Below are positions 1 through 6,548 of a stretch of DNA of 7,752 nucleotides, in pieces (the first letter of the stretch is position 1; each line of letters starts with the position of its first letter). This DNA is from Rubrivivax sp. Its GTDB lineage: Bacteria; Pseudomonadota; Gammaproteobacteria; Burkholderiales; Burkholderiaceae_C. The notes below the pieces were generated by a model, which was not told where the DNA came from, ran no database searches, and saw only the letters and a program-made list of their open reading frames with translations. Both the position numbers and the translations under genes were made by a program. The DNA is taken from NCBI GenBank assembly GCA_030693565.1, contig JAUYAJ010000726.1, forward strand, positions 1 through 7,752, given 5' to 3'.

Positions 1-650
<650 letters not shown>

Positions 651-654
<4 letters not shown>

Positions 655-1649
655 GCAGCAGTGCCATCCCCAAAGCCGAGTTCGACTGGATCCCGCTGGC
701 GCTGCTGGTGGCGCTGGCGCTGGTTGCACTGCCGGCGATCGGCTCGCCGTCGACCTGGCTCACGCTCACCGCGGCCGGGTTGGCGATGGGGCTGATCGTC
801 TTCGTCATCGCTTCCGGGCTGACGCTGGTGTTCGGCTTGATGGACGTGCTGAACTTCGGCCATGGCGTGTTCGTCGCCTTCGGCGCCTTCGTCGCCACCA
901 GCGTGCTCGGGGCGATGGTCGACTGGACCGCGGTCGACTCGGTGGCGCTCAACCTGGGCGCGATCTTCATCGCCATGCTGGCGGCGATGACGGTGGCCGG
1001 CGCGCTCGGCTGGGCCTTCGAGCAAGTCATCGTGCGCCCGGTCTACGGCATGCACCTGAAGCAGATCCTCATCACCATGGGCGGCATGATCGTCGGCGAG
1101 GAGATCATCAAGGTGATCTGGGGGCCGCAGCAGATTGCGCTGCCGCTGCCCGAGTCGCTGCGCGGCGCCTTCATCATCGGTGACGCGGCGATCGAGAAAT
1201 ACCGCGTGCTCGCCGTCGTCATCGGGCTGCTCGTCTTTGCCGGGCTGGCCTGGGTGCTCAACCGCACCAAGCTCGGCCTGCTGGTGCGCGCCGGCGTGCA
1301 GGACCGCGAGATGGTCGAGTCGCTGGGCTACCGCATCCGCCGCCTGTTCATCGGTGTCTTCGTCGCCGGCTCGGCGCTGGCCGGGCTGGGCGGCGTGCTC
1401 TGGGGCCTGTACCAGCAAAGCGTGACGCCGCAGATCGGCGCCCAGGTCAACGTGCTGCTGTTCATCGTCATCATCATCGGCGGCCTGGGCTCGACGCTGG
1501 GCTGCTTCGTCGGCGCGCTGATGGTCGGCTTGCTGGCCAACTACACCGGCTACCTGGCGCCCAAGGTGGCGCTGTTCTCGAACATCGCACTGATGGTGGC
1601 GATCCTGCTCTGGCGCCCGCGCGGTCTGTACCCGGTGACCTCGCGATGA
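651..1649 (+). CDS. livH: LivH-type branched-chain amino-acid ABC transporter permease
   Basis: Inner-membrane permease subunit (332 residues) that forms the translocation channel with the LivM-type partner. The protein is very hydrophobic, with about eight membrane segments, the first at roughly residues 14-31. The family signature after the second segment, NFGHG, is at 68-72. The cytoplasmic ATPase-contact loop (RAGVQDREMVESLGY) is at 213-227, and the C-terminal GGLGS hallmark is at 277-281. The start is ATG 651, which overlaps the livF stop (ATGA). The frame is open 43 codons further upstream, but those codons lie within livF, are rich in Arg and do not look like membrane protein, so the longer form is rejected. 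The stop overlaps the livM start in the same way. Length and motifs are complete and normal for the family; the substrate cannot be read from the sequence. Confidence 0.92.
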
Positions 1650-2725
1650 ACGCGCTGCACCGCCTGCTGTCGCACGACCTGCCGCGCAGCCGCTGGCTGG
1701 CGCTGGCCTTGCTGCTGATCTTCGCCGGTCTGGCGCTCGCGCCCTTCCTGTTCCCCGGCGCCAAGGCTTTGAACGTGGCGGCCAAGATGCTGGTCTTCAT
1801 CCTGCTGGTGGCCAGCTTCGACCTGCTGCTGGGCTACACCGGCATCGTCAGCTTCGCGCACACGATGTTCTTCGGCATCGGCGCCTACGGCATCGCCATC
1901 GCCAGCAGCCGCATGGGCGAGGGCTGGGCGGCGGTGGGCGTCGGGCTGGCGGCGGCGATCGTGGTGTCGGTGCTGTTGTCGCTGGTGATTGGCCTGTTCA
2001 GCCTGCGCGTGAAGGCGATCTTCTTCGCCATGATCACGCTCGCCGTGGCCACCGCCTTCCAGACCCTGGCTTCGCAGCTGAGCGAGTTCACCGGCGGCGA
2101 AGACGGCCTGAGCTTCAAGAACCCGACCTGGCTGCAACCTTCGTTCGAGCCTTTCGAGAGCGAGTTCCTGGGCGTGCTCATCGACGGCCGGCTGCTCACC
2201 TACTGGCTGCTGTTCGTCGTCGTCACGCTGCTCTTCCTGCTGCTGCTGCGCATCGTCAATTCACCCTTCGGGCGCGTGCTGCAGGCGATCCGCGAGAACG
2301 ACTTCCGCGCCGAGGCCATCGGCTACCGCACCGTCGTCTACCGCACGCTGACCAGCGTGCTGTCGGCGCTGTTCGCCACCATCGCCGGCGCTTTGCTGGC
2401 GCTGTGGCTGCGCTACACCGGGCCCGACACCACGCTGTCCTTCGAGATCATGCTCGACATCCTGCTCATCGTCGTCATCGGCGGCATGGGCACGATGTAC
2501 GGCGCGGTGATCGGCGCCATGCTCTTCGTGCTGGCGCAGAACTATCTGCAGACGCTGCTGGCGCTGGGCGCCACGGCGGTGCAAGGCGTGCCGGTGCTGC
2601 AGGCCCTGGTCGCGCCGGACCGCTGGCTGCTCTGGCTGGGCGTGCTCTTCGTGCTCTCGGTCTACCACTTCCCCACCGGCGTCGTCGGCAGGCTGCGCGC
2701 ACGTGCCGTCAGGATGCTGCGATGA
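1646..2725 (+). CDS. livM: LivM-type branched-chain amino-acid ABC transporter permease
   Basis: Second inner-membrane permease subunit (359 residues) of the same importer. It has about eight to nine hydrophobic segments. LivM hallmarks appear in order: GYTGIVSFAHTMFFGIGAY at 63-81, TGGEDGL at 149-155, the ATPase-contact loop around AIREND at 214-219, and GGMGT at 279-283. A short basic cytoplasmic N-terminus (HRLLSHDLPRSR) precedes the first membrane segment, and an Arg-rich tail (GRLRARAVRMLR) ends the protein, as expected for an inner-membrane protein. The start ATG overlaps the livH stop and the stop overlaps the hydrolase start, both as ATGA, so translation of all these genes is likely coupled. 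The order here is ATPase, LivH, LivM; in many HAAT operons the permeases come before the ATPases. Some members of this protein group function as urea or aromatic-acid permeases. Confidence 0.92.
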   Translation: MNALHRLLSHDLPRSRWLALALLLIFAGLALAPFLFPGAKALNVAAKMLVFILLVASFDLLLGYTGIVSFAHTMFFGIGAYGIAIASSRMGEGWAAVGVGLAAAIVVSVLLSLVIGLFSLRVKAIFFAMITLAVATAFQTLASQLSEFTGGEDGLSFKNPTWLQPSFEPFESEFLGVLIDGRLLTYWLLFVVVTLLFLLLLRIVNSPFGRVLQAIRENDFRAEAIGYRTVVYRTLTSVLSALFATIAGALLALWLRYTGPDTTLSFEIMLDILLIVVIGGMGTMYGAVIGAMLFVLAQNYLQTLLALGATAVQGVPVLQALVAPDRWLLWLGVLFVLSVYHFPTGVVGRLRARAVRMLR

Positions 2726-3564
2726 ACGATGCCCGCTCGCGCTACCTGAGCTGCGCCGGGCGCGAGATCCACTGCATGGAATGGGGCGCCGGCCACGACG
2801 AAGTCGTCGTCGCCTGGCATGGCCTGGCGCGCACCGGGCGCGACATGGACCCGCTGGCGCGCCAGCTGTCGGCGCAATACCGCGTGATCTGCCCGGACAC
2901 CATAGGCCGCGGCCTCAGCCAGTGGAGCCCGGCGCCCGAGCGCGAGTACTGCCTGGCTTTCTACGAGCAGCTGGCGGTGGCTTTGCTCGACCAGCTCGGC
3001 ATCGAGCGCTGCCACTGGGTCGGCACCTCGATGGGCGGCGCGATCGGGCTGCGTGCCGCGGCCGGCGCGCTGCGCGGGCGTGTGCGCCGGCTGGTGCTCA
3101 ACGACATCGGCCCGCAGCTTGCCGACGCCGCCATCGCGCGCGTCCGAAGCTACGCCGGCACGCCGCCCGACTTCGCGACGATGCTCGAGCTGGAGCAGTA
3201 TTTCCGCAGCGTCTACGCACCTTATGGCTGGCTCGATGACGACCAGTGGCGCTCGCTCACCGAGACCTCGGCGCGTCGCCTGCCCGACGGCCGCTGGACG
3301 CCGCACTACGACCCGGCGATGGTGATGCAGTTCAGCCACCACCCGGACGACTACCTTCAGTGGGCGGCCTGGGATTCGCTCGACCTGCCGGTGCTGTGTC
3401 TGCGCGGCGAAAGCTCGGACCTGCTGCTGCCCGAAGTGGCCGAGGCGATGCGTGTGCGCGGCCCGCGCGCGGTGGTGGCCACCATCGCCGGCTGCGGCCA
3501 TGCGCCGGCCTTGAACACGCCGGCGCAGTTCGCGCTGATTGAGCGCTTCCTGGCCGGCGCCTGA
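2722..3564 (+). CDS. Alpha/beta-fold hydrolase coupled to the ABC importer
   Basis: A 280-residue cytoplasmic alpha/beta hydrolase of the esterase/lactonase/C-C hydrolase type; no signal peptide or membrane segment is visible. The oxyanion-hole HG is at residues 33-34, the nucleophile elbow GTSMGG puts the catalytic Ser at 103, Asp233 in GESSDLLLP is the probable acid, and His260 in GCGHAP completes the triad. A helical lid region lies about residues 135-215. Start ATG 2722 overlaps the livM stop; an open frame further upstream lies inside livM and is not used. Its position as the last gene of the transporter operon suggests it acts on the imported compound or on a metabolite of it, such as an ester, lactone or enol-lactone. 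This is inference, because family motifs do not define the substrate. Transport and hydrolysis may be co-expressed from one upstream promoter that lies outside the window. Confidence 0.88.
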   Translation: MNDARSRYLSCAGREIHCMEWGAGHDEVVVAWHGLARTGRDMDPLARQLSAQYRVICPDTIGRGLSQWSPAPEREYCLAFYEQLAVALLDQLGIERCHWVGTSMGGAIGLRAAAGALRGRVRRLVLNDIGPQLADAAIARVRSYAGTPPDFATMLELEQYFRSVYAPYGWLDDDQWRSLTETSARRLPDGRWTPHYDPAMVMQFSHHPDDYLQWAAWDSLDLPVLCLRGESSDLLLPEVAEAMRVRGPRAVVATIAGCGHAPALNTPAQFALIERFLAGA

Positions 3565-3572
3565 AGGCGCTG
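3555..3572 (+). other. Hairpin over the hydrolase stop codon, possible weak transcript end
   Basis: A 7-bp stem (one G-U pair) with a 4-nt TGAA loop spans the stop codon of the hydrolase gene: bases 3555-3561 pair with 3566-3572. No T-run follows; the next bases are A/C-rich. It is therefore not a canonical intrinsic terminator, but it could mark the 3' end of the transporter mRNA or slow exonuclease decay. It is the only candidate end signal between the operon and the helicase promoter. Confidence 0.3.
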
Positions 3573-3585
3573 CACAAAACACCTA

Positions 3586-3613
3586 TTCAGGTTTACCCGA
3601 AGTCGGATATACT
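3586..3613 (+). promoter_or_regulatory. Probable sigma-70 promoter of the helicase gene
   Basis: A TATACT hexamer at 3608-3613 matches the -10 consensus in five of six bases and sits in the most A/T-rich stretch of an otherwise GC-rich window. A poor -35 candidate, TTCAGG at 3586-3591, lies 16 bp upstream. Transcription would begin near 3620, giving a leader of about 250 nt before the helicase start. The assignment rests mainly on the -10 box; the -35 is weak. Confidence 0.5.
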
Positions 3614-3708
3614 CATAGGCTGGCTTGAACTTGAAGCCTTTCGTTCATCCCCTTCGACCTTCGTCTCTCTAGCCGCGCGGCAACCGCCGTCCGGCCAGGC
3701 AGCAGCAA

Positions 3709-3730
3709 ACCCGGACTGTTCTGTCCGGGT
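3709..3730 (+). other. Perfect 8-bp hairpin in the helicase leader
   Basis: ACCCGGAC at 3709-3716 and its exact reverse complement GTCCGGGT at 3723-3730 enclose a 6-nt loop. A second GTCCGG copy at 3689-3694 could pair with the same CCGGAC arm (3711-3716), which would make two mutually exclusive stems. No T-run follows, so it is not a simple terminator. A role in RNA folding control is inferred. Confidence 0.55.
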
Positions 3731-3765
3731 CACGGGTCGGCGGCGATGCCGTCGCCTTGATCCGT

Positions 3766-3790
3766 ATGCCCGGCCTTTCTGGCCGGGTGT
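3766..3790 (+). other. Strong hairpin in the helicase leader (7 Watson-Crick GC pairs, extendable to 10)
   Basis: CCCGGCC at 3769-3775 pairs perfectly with GGCCGGG at 3781-3787 around a 5-nt TTTCT loop. Two G-U pairs and one A-T pair can extend the stem to 3766-3790. It lies about 80 nt upstream of the helicase start and is not followed by a T-run. It could be a helicase-sensitive structure, a protein-binding site or a processing signal; none of these is shown by the sequence alone. Confidence 0.55.
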
Positions 3791-3860
3791 CAGCCCTTTG
3801 CGACCTGTCCCAACGGCCCCAGCCGGGCCGCTGGCGTGCTTGTGCACGCTGGAATTTCTG

Positions 3861-3867
3861 AGAGAAG
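3861..3867 (+). promoter_or_regulatory. Ribosome-binding site of the helicase gene
   Basis: The purine-rich AGAGAAG run lies 3 nt before ATG 3871, with its GAG core about 7 nt away, which supports this start. It is only a moderate Shine-Dalgarno match. TCTCTC at 3664-3669 in the upstream leader is exactly complementary to GAGAGA at 3860-3865 and could mask the site in a long-range fold. Confidence 0.5.
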
Positions 3868-3870
3868 ACG

Positions 3871-5151
3871 ATGAGTTTCGAAAATCTGAACCTGCATGCC
3901 AATCTGACCCGCGCCGTGCAGGACGCTGGCTACGCCACCGCCACCGAAGTGCAATCGCGTGCCATCCCGCCGGGCCTGGAAGGCCATGACCTGATGGTGT
4001 CGAGCAGCACCGGCAGCGGCAAGACCGCGTCGTTCGTGCTGCCGGCGCTGCAGCGCGTGCTCAACGCCCGTGCCGACACCAGCAAGCCGCGTGTGCAAGG
4101 CCCGCGTGTCGTGATCCTGACGCCGACGCGTGAACTGGCGATGCAGGTCGCCAAGGCCACCGTCGACTACGGTCGCCATGTGCCCGGCCTGCGTGTGGCC
4201 ACCATCGTCGGCGGCGTGCCTTATGGCGCCCAGCTGAAGGCGCTGCGTGGTCCGCTGGACGTGCTCATCGCCACCCCGGGCCGGCTGATCGACCACATGG
4301 AGTCGGGCCGCGCGATCATGAGCAACGTCGAGATCCTGGTTCTCGACGAAGCCGACCGCATGCTCGACATGGGTTTCATCGACCCGATCCACCACATCGC
4401 CAAGGCGACGCCGCAGACGCGCCAGACCATGATGTACAGCGCCACCTTCGCCGGCCATGTCGGCCGGCTGGCGCAGGATCTGCTGCGCGACCCGCAGCGC
4501 ATCGACATCGCCTCGCACACCGAGAAGCACGCCGACATCGAGCAGCGCCTGCATTGGGCCGACGACCAGACGCACAAGAATGCGCTGCTCGACCACATCC
4601 TGACCGAGCGCAGCATGGAGCAGGCACTGGTGTTCACCAGCACCCAGCGCGACGCCGACTGGCTGGCCGACCGCCTGGCCGACATGGGCCACCGTGTCGC
4701 CTCGCTGCACGGCGGCATGCCGCAAGGCCGGCGCACCCGCGTGCTGCAAGGCTTGCGTTCGCGCGACCTGCGCGTGCTGGTGGCCACCGACGTCGCTGCG
4801 CGCGGCATCGACGTGCCGACGATCAGCCATGTCATCAACTACGGTCTGCCGATGAAGGCCGAGGACTATGTGCACCGCATCGGCCGCACCGGCCGTGCCG
4901 GCCGCTCCGGCCTGGCGGTGACGCTGGCCGAGCGCCGTGACGCCCAGATGGTGAACCGCATCCAGCACTTCACCACCCAGCGCATCCCGGCGGCGACGAT
5001 CGAAGGCCTTGAGCCCAAGCGCGTCGAGCCCAAGCCTTTCGCCCGCCCCGAGCGGCCGGGTGGCAAGACCTTTGCCCCGCGCCCTTTCGGCAAGACCTTC
5101 AAGCCGGCTGGCAAGACCTTCTCGAAGGCCGGTCCGCGCCCGGCGCGCTGA
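3871..5151 (+). CDS. rhlE: RhlE-like DEAD-box ATP-dependent RNA helicase
   Basis: A 426-residue cytoplasmic RNA helicase that unwinds short RNA duplexes with ATP; family members act in ribosome assembly, RNA decay and cold adaptation. All core motifs are present: the Q-motif region (Phe3, Gln28), motif I SSTGSGKT at 45-52 (Ser in place of the usual Ala at 45), PTRELA at 85-90, TPGR at 135-138, DEAD at 159-162, SAT at 190-192, ATDVAARGID at 305-314 and HRIGRTGR at 335-342. The stretch IEGLEPKRVEPKPF at 377-390 resembles the end of the RhlE core. The tail from about 383 is basic and low in complexity, with GKTF three times (398-401, 407-410, 414-417); it is probably an RNA-binding or partner-binding extension. 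The gene stands alone, with a long structured leader and its own terminator. RhlE is the best subfamily fit, but DeaD- or SrmB-like naming cannot be fully excluded. Confidence 0.93.
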   Translation: MSFENLNLHANLTRAVQDAGYATATEVQSRAIPPGLEGHDLMVSSSTGSGKTASFVLPALQRVLNARADTSKPRVQGPRVVILTPTRELAMQVAKATVDYGRHVPGLRVATIVGGVPYGAQLKALRGPLDVLIATPGRLIDHMESGRAIMSNVEILVLDEADRMLDMGFIDPIHHIAKATPQTRQTMMYSATFAGHVGRLAQDLLRDPQRIDIASHTEKHADIEQRLHWADDQTHKNALLDHILTERSMEQALVFTSTQRDADWLADRLADMGHRVASLHGGMPQGRRTRVLQGLRSRDLRVLVATDVAARGIDVPTISHVINYGLPMKAEDYVHRIGRTGRAGRSGLAVTLAERRDAQMVNRIQHFTTQRIPAATIEGLEPKRVEPKPFARPERPGGKTFAPRPFGKTFKPAGKTFSKAGPRPAR

Positions 5152-5185
5152 TCAAGCGCCTGCCGGGTTCGCCGGCATGAACGAC

Positions 5186-5210
5186 AACGGGCCCTCAGGG
5201 GCCCGTTTTT
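5186..5210 (+). terminator. Intrinsic terminator of the helicase gene
   Basis: A perfect 9-bp GC-rich stem (5186-5194 with 5199-5207; core ACGGGCCC/GGGCCCGT) with a TCAG loop is followed by a T-run at 5206-5210. It sits 35 bp after the helicase stop. On the opposite strand the stem is followed by GTCGTTC, which is less T-rich, so it is mainly a + strand terminator, although the stem itself is bidirectional. Confidence 0.88.
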
Positions 5211-5216
5211 CGTTGG

Positions 5217-5240
5217 CAGCGGGCCGCGCAGGGCCCGCTG
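5217..5240 (-). terminator. Hairpin just after the FKBP gene, possible minus-strand transcript end
   Basis: A perfect 9-bp stem (CAGCGGGCC at 5217-5225 with GGCCCGCTG at 5232-5240, 6-nt loop) begins 7 bases beyond the FKBP stop. Read on the minus strand it is followed by CCAACGAAAAACGGG, with no T-run, so it is at best a weak or Rho-assisted end. The helicase terminator stem lies directly beyond it, so minus-strand transcripts meet two hairpins in a row. Confidence 0.45.
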
Positions 5241-5247
5241 TGGATGT

Positions 5248-5604
5248 TCAGACCGACAGCAGCTCGACCTCGAACACCAGGGTCGCGTTGGGCGGGATGG
5301 CGCCGCCGGCGCCGCGCGCGCCATAGCCGAGCTCGGGCGGGATCGTCAGCACGCGGGTGCCGCCGATCTTCATGCCTTGTACGCCTTCGTCCCAGCCGCC
5401 GATCACCTGGCCGGCGCCGAGCGCAAAGGCGAACGGGTCGCCGCGGTCTTTGCTCGAATCGAACTTCTTGCCGCGCTGCTTGTCGGCGCCGGCGTCGTGC
5501 AGCCAGCCCGTGTAGTGCACCTTGACGCGGTTGCCTTTGACGGCTTCGGCGCCTTCACCAACGACGGTGTCTTCGTATTGCAGGCCGGAAGCGGTGGTGG
5601 TCAT
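5248..5604 (-). CDS. FKBP-type peptidyl-prolyl cis-trans isomerase
   Basis: A 118-residue single-domain FKBP that catalyses proline cis-trans isomerisation during protein folding. There is no signal peptide, so it is expected in the cytoplasm. The active-site residues known from human FKBP12 can be matched: Tyr31 (VHYTGWL), Phe48 and Asp49 (KKFDSS), Phe58, Val67-Ile68, Trp71 (VIGGWDEG), Tyr94 (ELGYGARG) and Phe111 (LVFEVELL). It has a short charged insert (HDAGADKQRGK, 36-46) before the KFDSS strand. It lacks the long insert-in-flap domain of SlyD and FkpB, so it is a minimal FKBP. The start is ATG at 5604-5602, overlapping the gluQ stop (ATGA), with AGGA at 5615-5612 seven bases upstream. 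It is the last gene of a lysR-gluQ-FKBP unit and converges on the helicase gene. Confidence 0.95.
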   Translation of the reverse strand: MTTTASGLQYEDTVVGEGAEAVKGNRVKVHYTGWLHDAGADKQRGKKFDSSKDRGDPFAFALGAGQVIGGWDEGVQGMKIGGTRVLTIPPELGYGARGAGGAIPPNATLVFEVELLSV

Positions 5605-6548
5605 GATGGAGTCCTGTCCTCTGAGTGGGGGGTGATGGGAGGGGCCAGCGAACTGCTGGCCGCGGCACCCGCCATCATGCCAGCCCAGGCGCGCACGGCC
5701 GCGGCCAGGGTCTCGGCCAGCGTGCCGGTGGCCGGCAGCGCCAGGCCGAGCACCTGCGCTGCCTGGTGCACGGCCAGGGCCGGGTCGGCCAGGTCGAGCG
5801 CCTGCGCGCCGTTCTGCTTGGACAGCTTGTTGCCGTCGGCGCCCAGCACCAGCGGCGTGTGCAGGTAGCGCGGTTCGGGCAGGCCGAGGGCGCGCTGCAG
5901 CAGGATCTGCCGCGGCGTGTTGTCGGCCAGGTCGGCGCCGCGCACGACGTCGGTCACGCCTCGCCAGCCGTCGTCGACCACCACCGCCAGCTGGTAAGCC
6001 CACAAGCCGTCGGCACGCCGCAGCACGAAGTCGCCGACCTCGGTCTCGACGTTCTGGCGCTGCGCGCCGAGCCGGCGGTCGTGCCAGTCGATCGGCCCGC
6101 TGCGCCCGGTGTGCAGGCGCATGGCGCGCGCCAGCCGGCCATGCAGGCCGCCGCGCTCGGGCCGGCAGCTGCCGGGGTAGACGCGCTCGCCATGGCGCTG
6201 GTGGACCACACCTTGCGCCGCCAGCGCGTCGTCGACGTCTTTGCGCGTGCAGCCGCAGGCATAAGCCGAGCCGCCGGCCACCAGCGTCTGCAGCGCCTGG
6301 GCGTAGGCGGCGTCGCGTGTCGACTGCCACACCGGCGGGGCGTCGGGCAGCAGGCCGCAGCGCGCCAGCTGCTGCAGGATGACGGCGTCGACGCCGGCGA
6401 CGCAGCGCGGCCGGTCGACGTCTTCGATGCGCACCAGCCAGCGCCCGCCGTGGGCGCGTGCGTCGAGCCAGCTCGCCAGCGCCGCGACCAGCGAGCCGGC
6501 GTGCAGCGGGCCGGTCGGCGACGGCGCGAAGCGGCCGCTGTAGCTCAC
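5601..6548 (-). CDS. gluQ: Glutamyl-queuosine tRNA(Asp) synthetase (GluQRS, YadB-like)
   Basis: A 315-residue paralogue of the glutamyl-tRNA synthetase catalytic core. The family attaches glutamate to queuosine at the wobble base of tRNA(Asp) and lacks an anticodon-binding domain. The N-terminal signature GRFAPSPTGPLHAGS at 5-19 holds the HIGH-equivalent, IEDVDRPR is at 41-48, and the KMSKS-equivalent KLSKQ is at 241-245. The zinc site known from E. coli YadB is intact: Cys98, Cys100, Tyr124 and Cys128. The start chosen is GTG at 6548-6546, because it directly precedes the conserved SYSGRFAPSPTGP and overlaps the lysR stop (GTGA). The frame is open further upstream, but only as an Arg/Pro-rich shadow of lysR. 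No strong ribosome-binding site is visible, which suggests coupled translation. The last ~25 residues (after about 290) are Ala/Ser/Pro-rich and look unconserved. The stop overlaps the FKBP start. Confidence 0.95.
   Translation of the reverse strand: MSYSGRFAPSPTGPLHAGSLVAALASWLDARAHGGRWLVRIEDVDRPRCVAGVDAVILQQLARCGLLPDAPPVWQSTRDAAYAQALQTLVAGGSAYACGCTRKDVDDALAAQGVVHQRHGERVYPGSCRPERGGLHGRLARAMRLHTGRSGPIDWHDRRLGAQRQNVETEVGDFVLRRADGLWAYQLAVVVDDGWRGVTDVVRGADLADNTPRQILLQRALGLPEPRYLHTPLVLGADGNKLSKQNGAQALDLADPALAVHQAAQVLGLALPATGTLAETLAAAVRAWAGMMAGAAASSSLAPPITPHSEDRTPS
5612..5615 (-). promoter_or_regulatory. Ribosome-binding site of the FKBP gene inside gluQ
   Basis: AGGA on the minus strand lies 7 nt before the FKBP start codon, inside the last codons of gluQ. 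A second AGGA lies at 5620-5617. The site fixes the FKBP start and suggests that the gene can be translated independently as well as by coupling to gluQ. Confidence 0.55.

Larger units (their letters stand above)
3565..3870 (+). promoter_or_regulatory. 306-bp gene-free stretch: promoter and structured 5' leader of the helicase mRNA
   Basis: No convincing protein gene lies here on either strand. The open frames that cross it are extensions or shadows of neighbours, and the only short candidate (31 codons, 3766-3861) lacks a ribosome-binding site. The first ~50 bases are relatively A/T-rich and hold the candidate promoter. The rest is GC-rich and contains two strong perfect hairpins (3709-3730 and 3766-3790) and a weaker one (3742-3756). 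Long leaders occur in front of some cold-inducible or autoregulated RNA helicase genes, so a post-transcriptional control role is plausible but inferred. Confidence 0.5.

Noticed and set aside
2404..2721. N-terminal extension of the hydrolase into livM
   Set aside because: The extension is Ala/His/Arg-rich shadow sequence, whereas ATG 2722 gives a normal-length hydrolase with an ATGA overlap.
2662..3582. Minus-strand open frame opposite the hydrolase (306 codons)
   Set aside because: Antisense shadow; the + strand hydrolase has an intact catalytic triad and a stop-start overlap with livM.
3709..3790. Leader hairpins as an intrinsic terminator or attenuator of the transporter operon
   Set aside because: Neither stem is followed by a T-run, and a promoter-like -10 box lies upstream of them, so a leader structure is the better reading.
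3790..4968. Long minus-strand open frame opposite the helicase (392 codons)
   Set aside because: Antisense shadow of the helicase gene, with repetitive His/Gln/Ala-rich composition and no recognisable domain.
5601..6548. Full glutamyl-tRNA synthetase (GltX)
   Set aside because: The protein is too short, has no anticodon-binding domain, and carries the Cys-X-Cys/Tyr-X3-Cys zinc site and KLSKQ motif typical of GluQRS.
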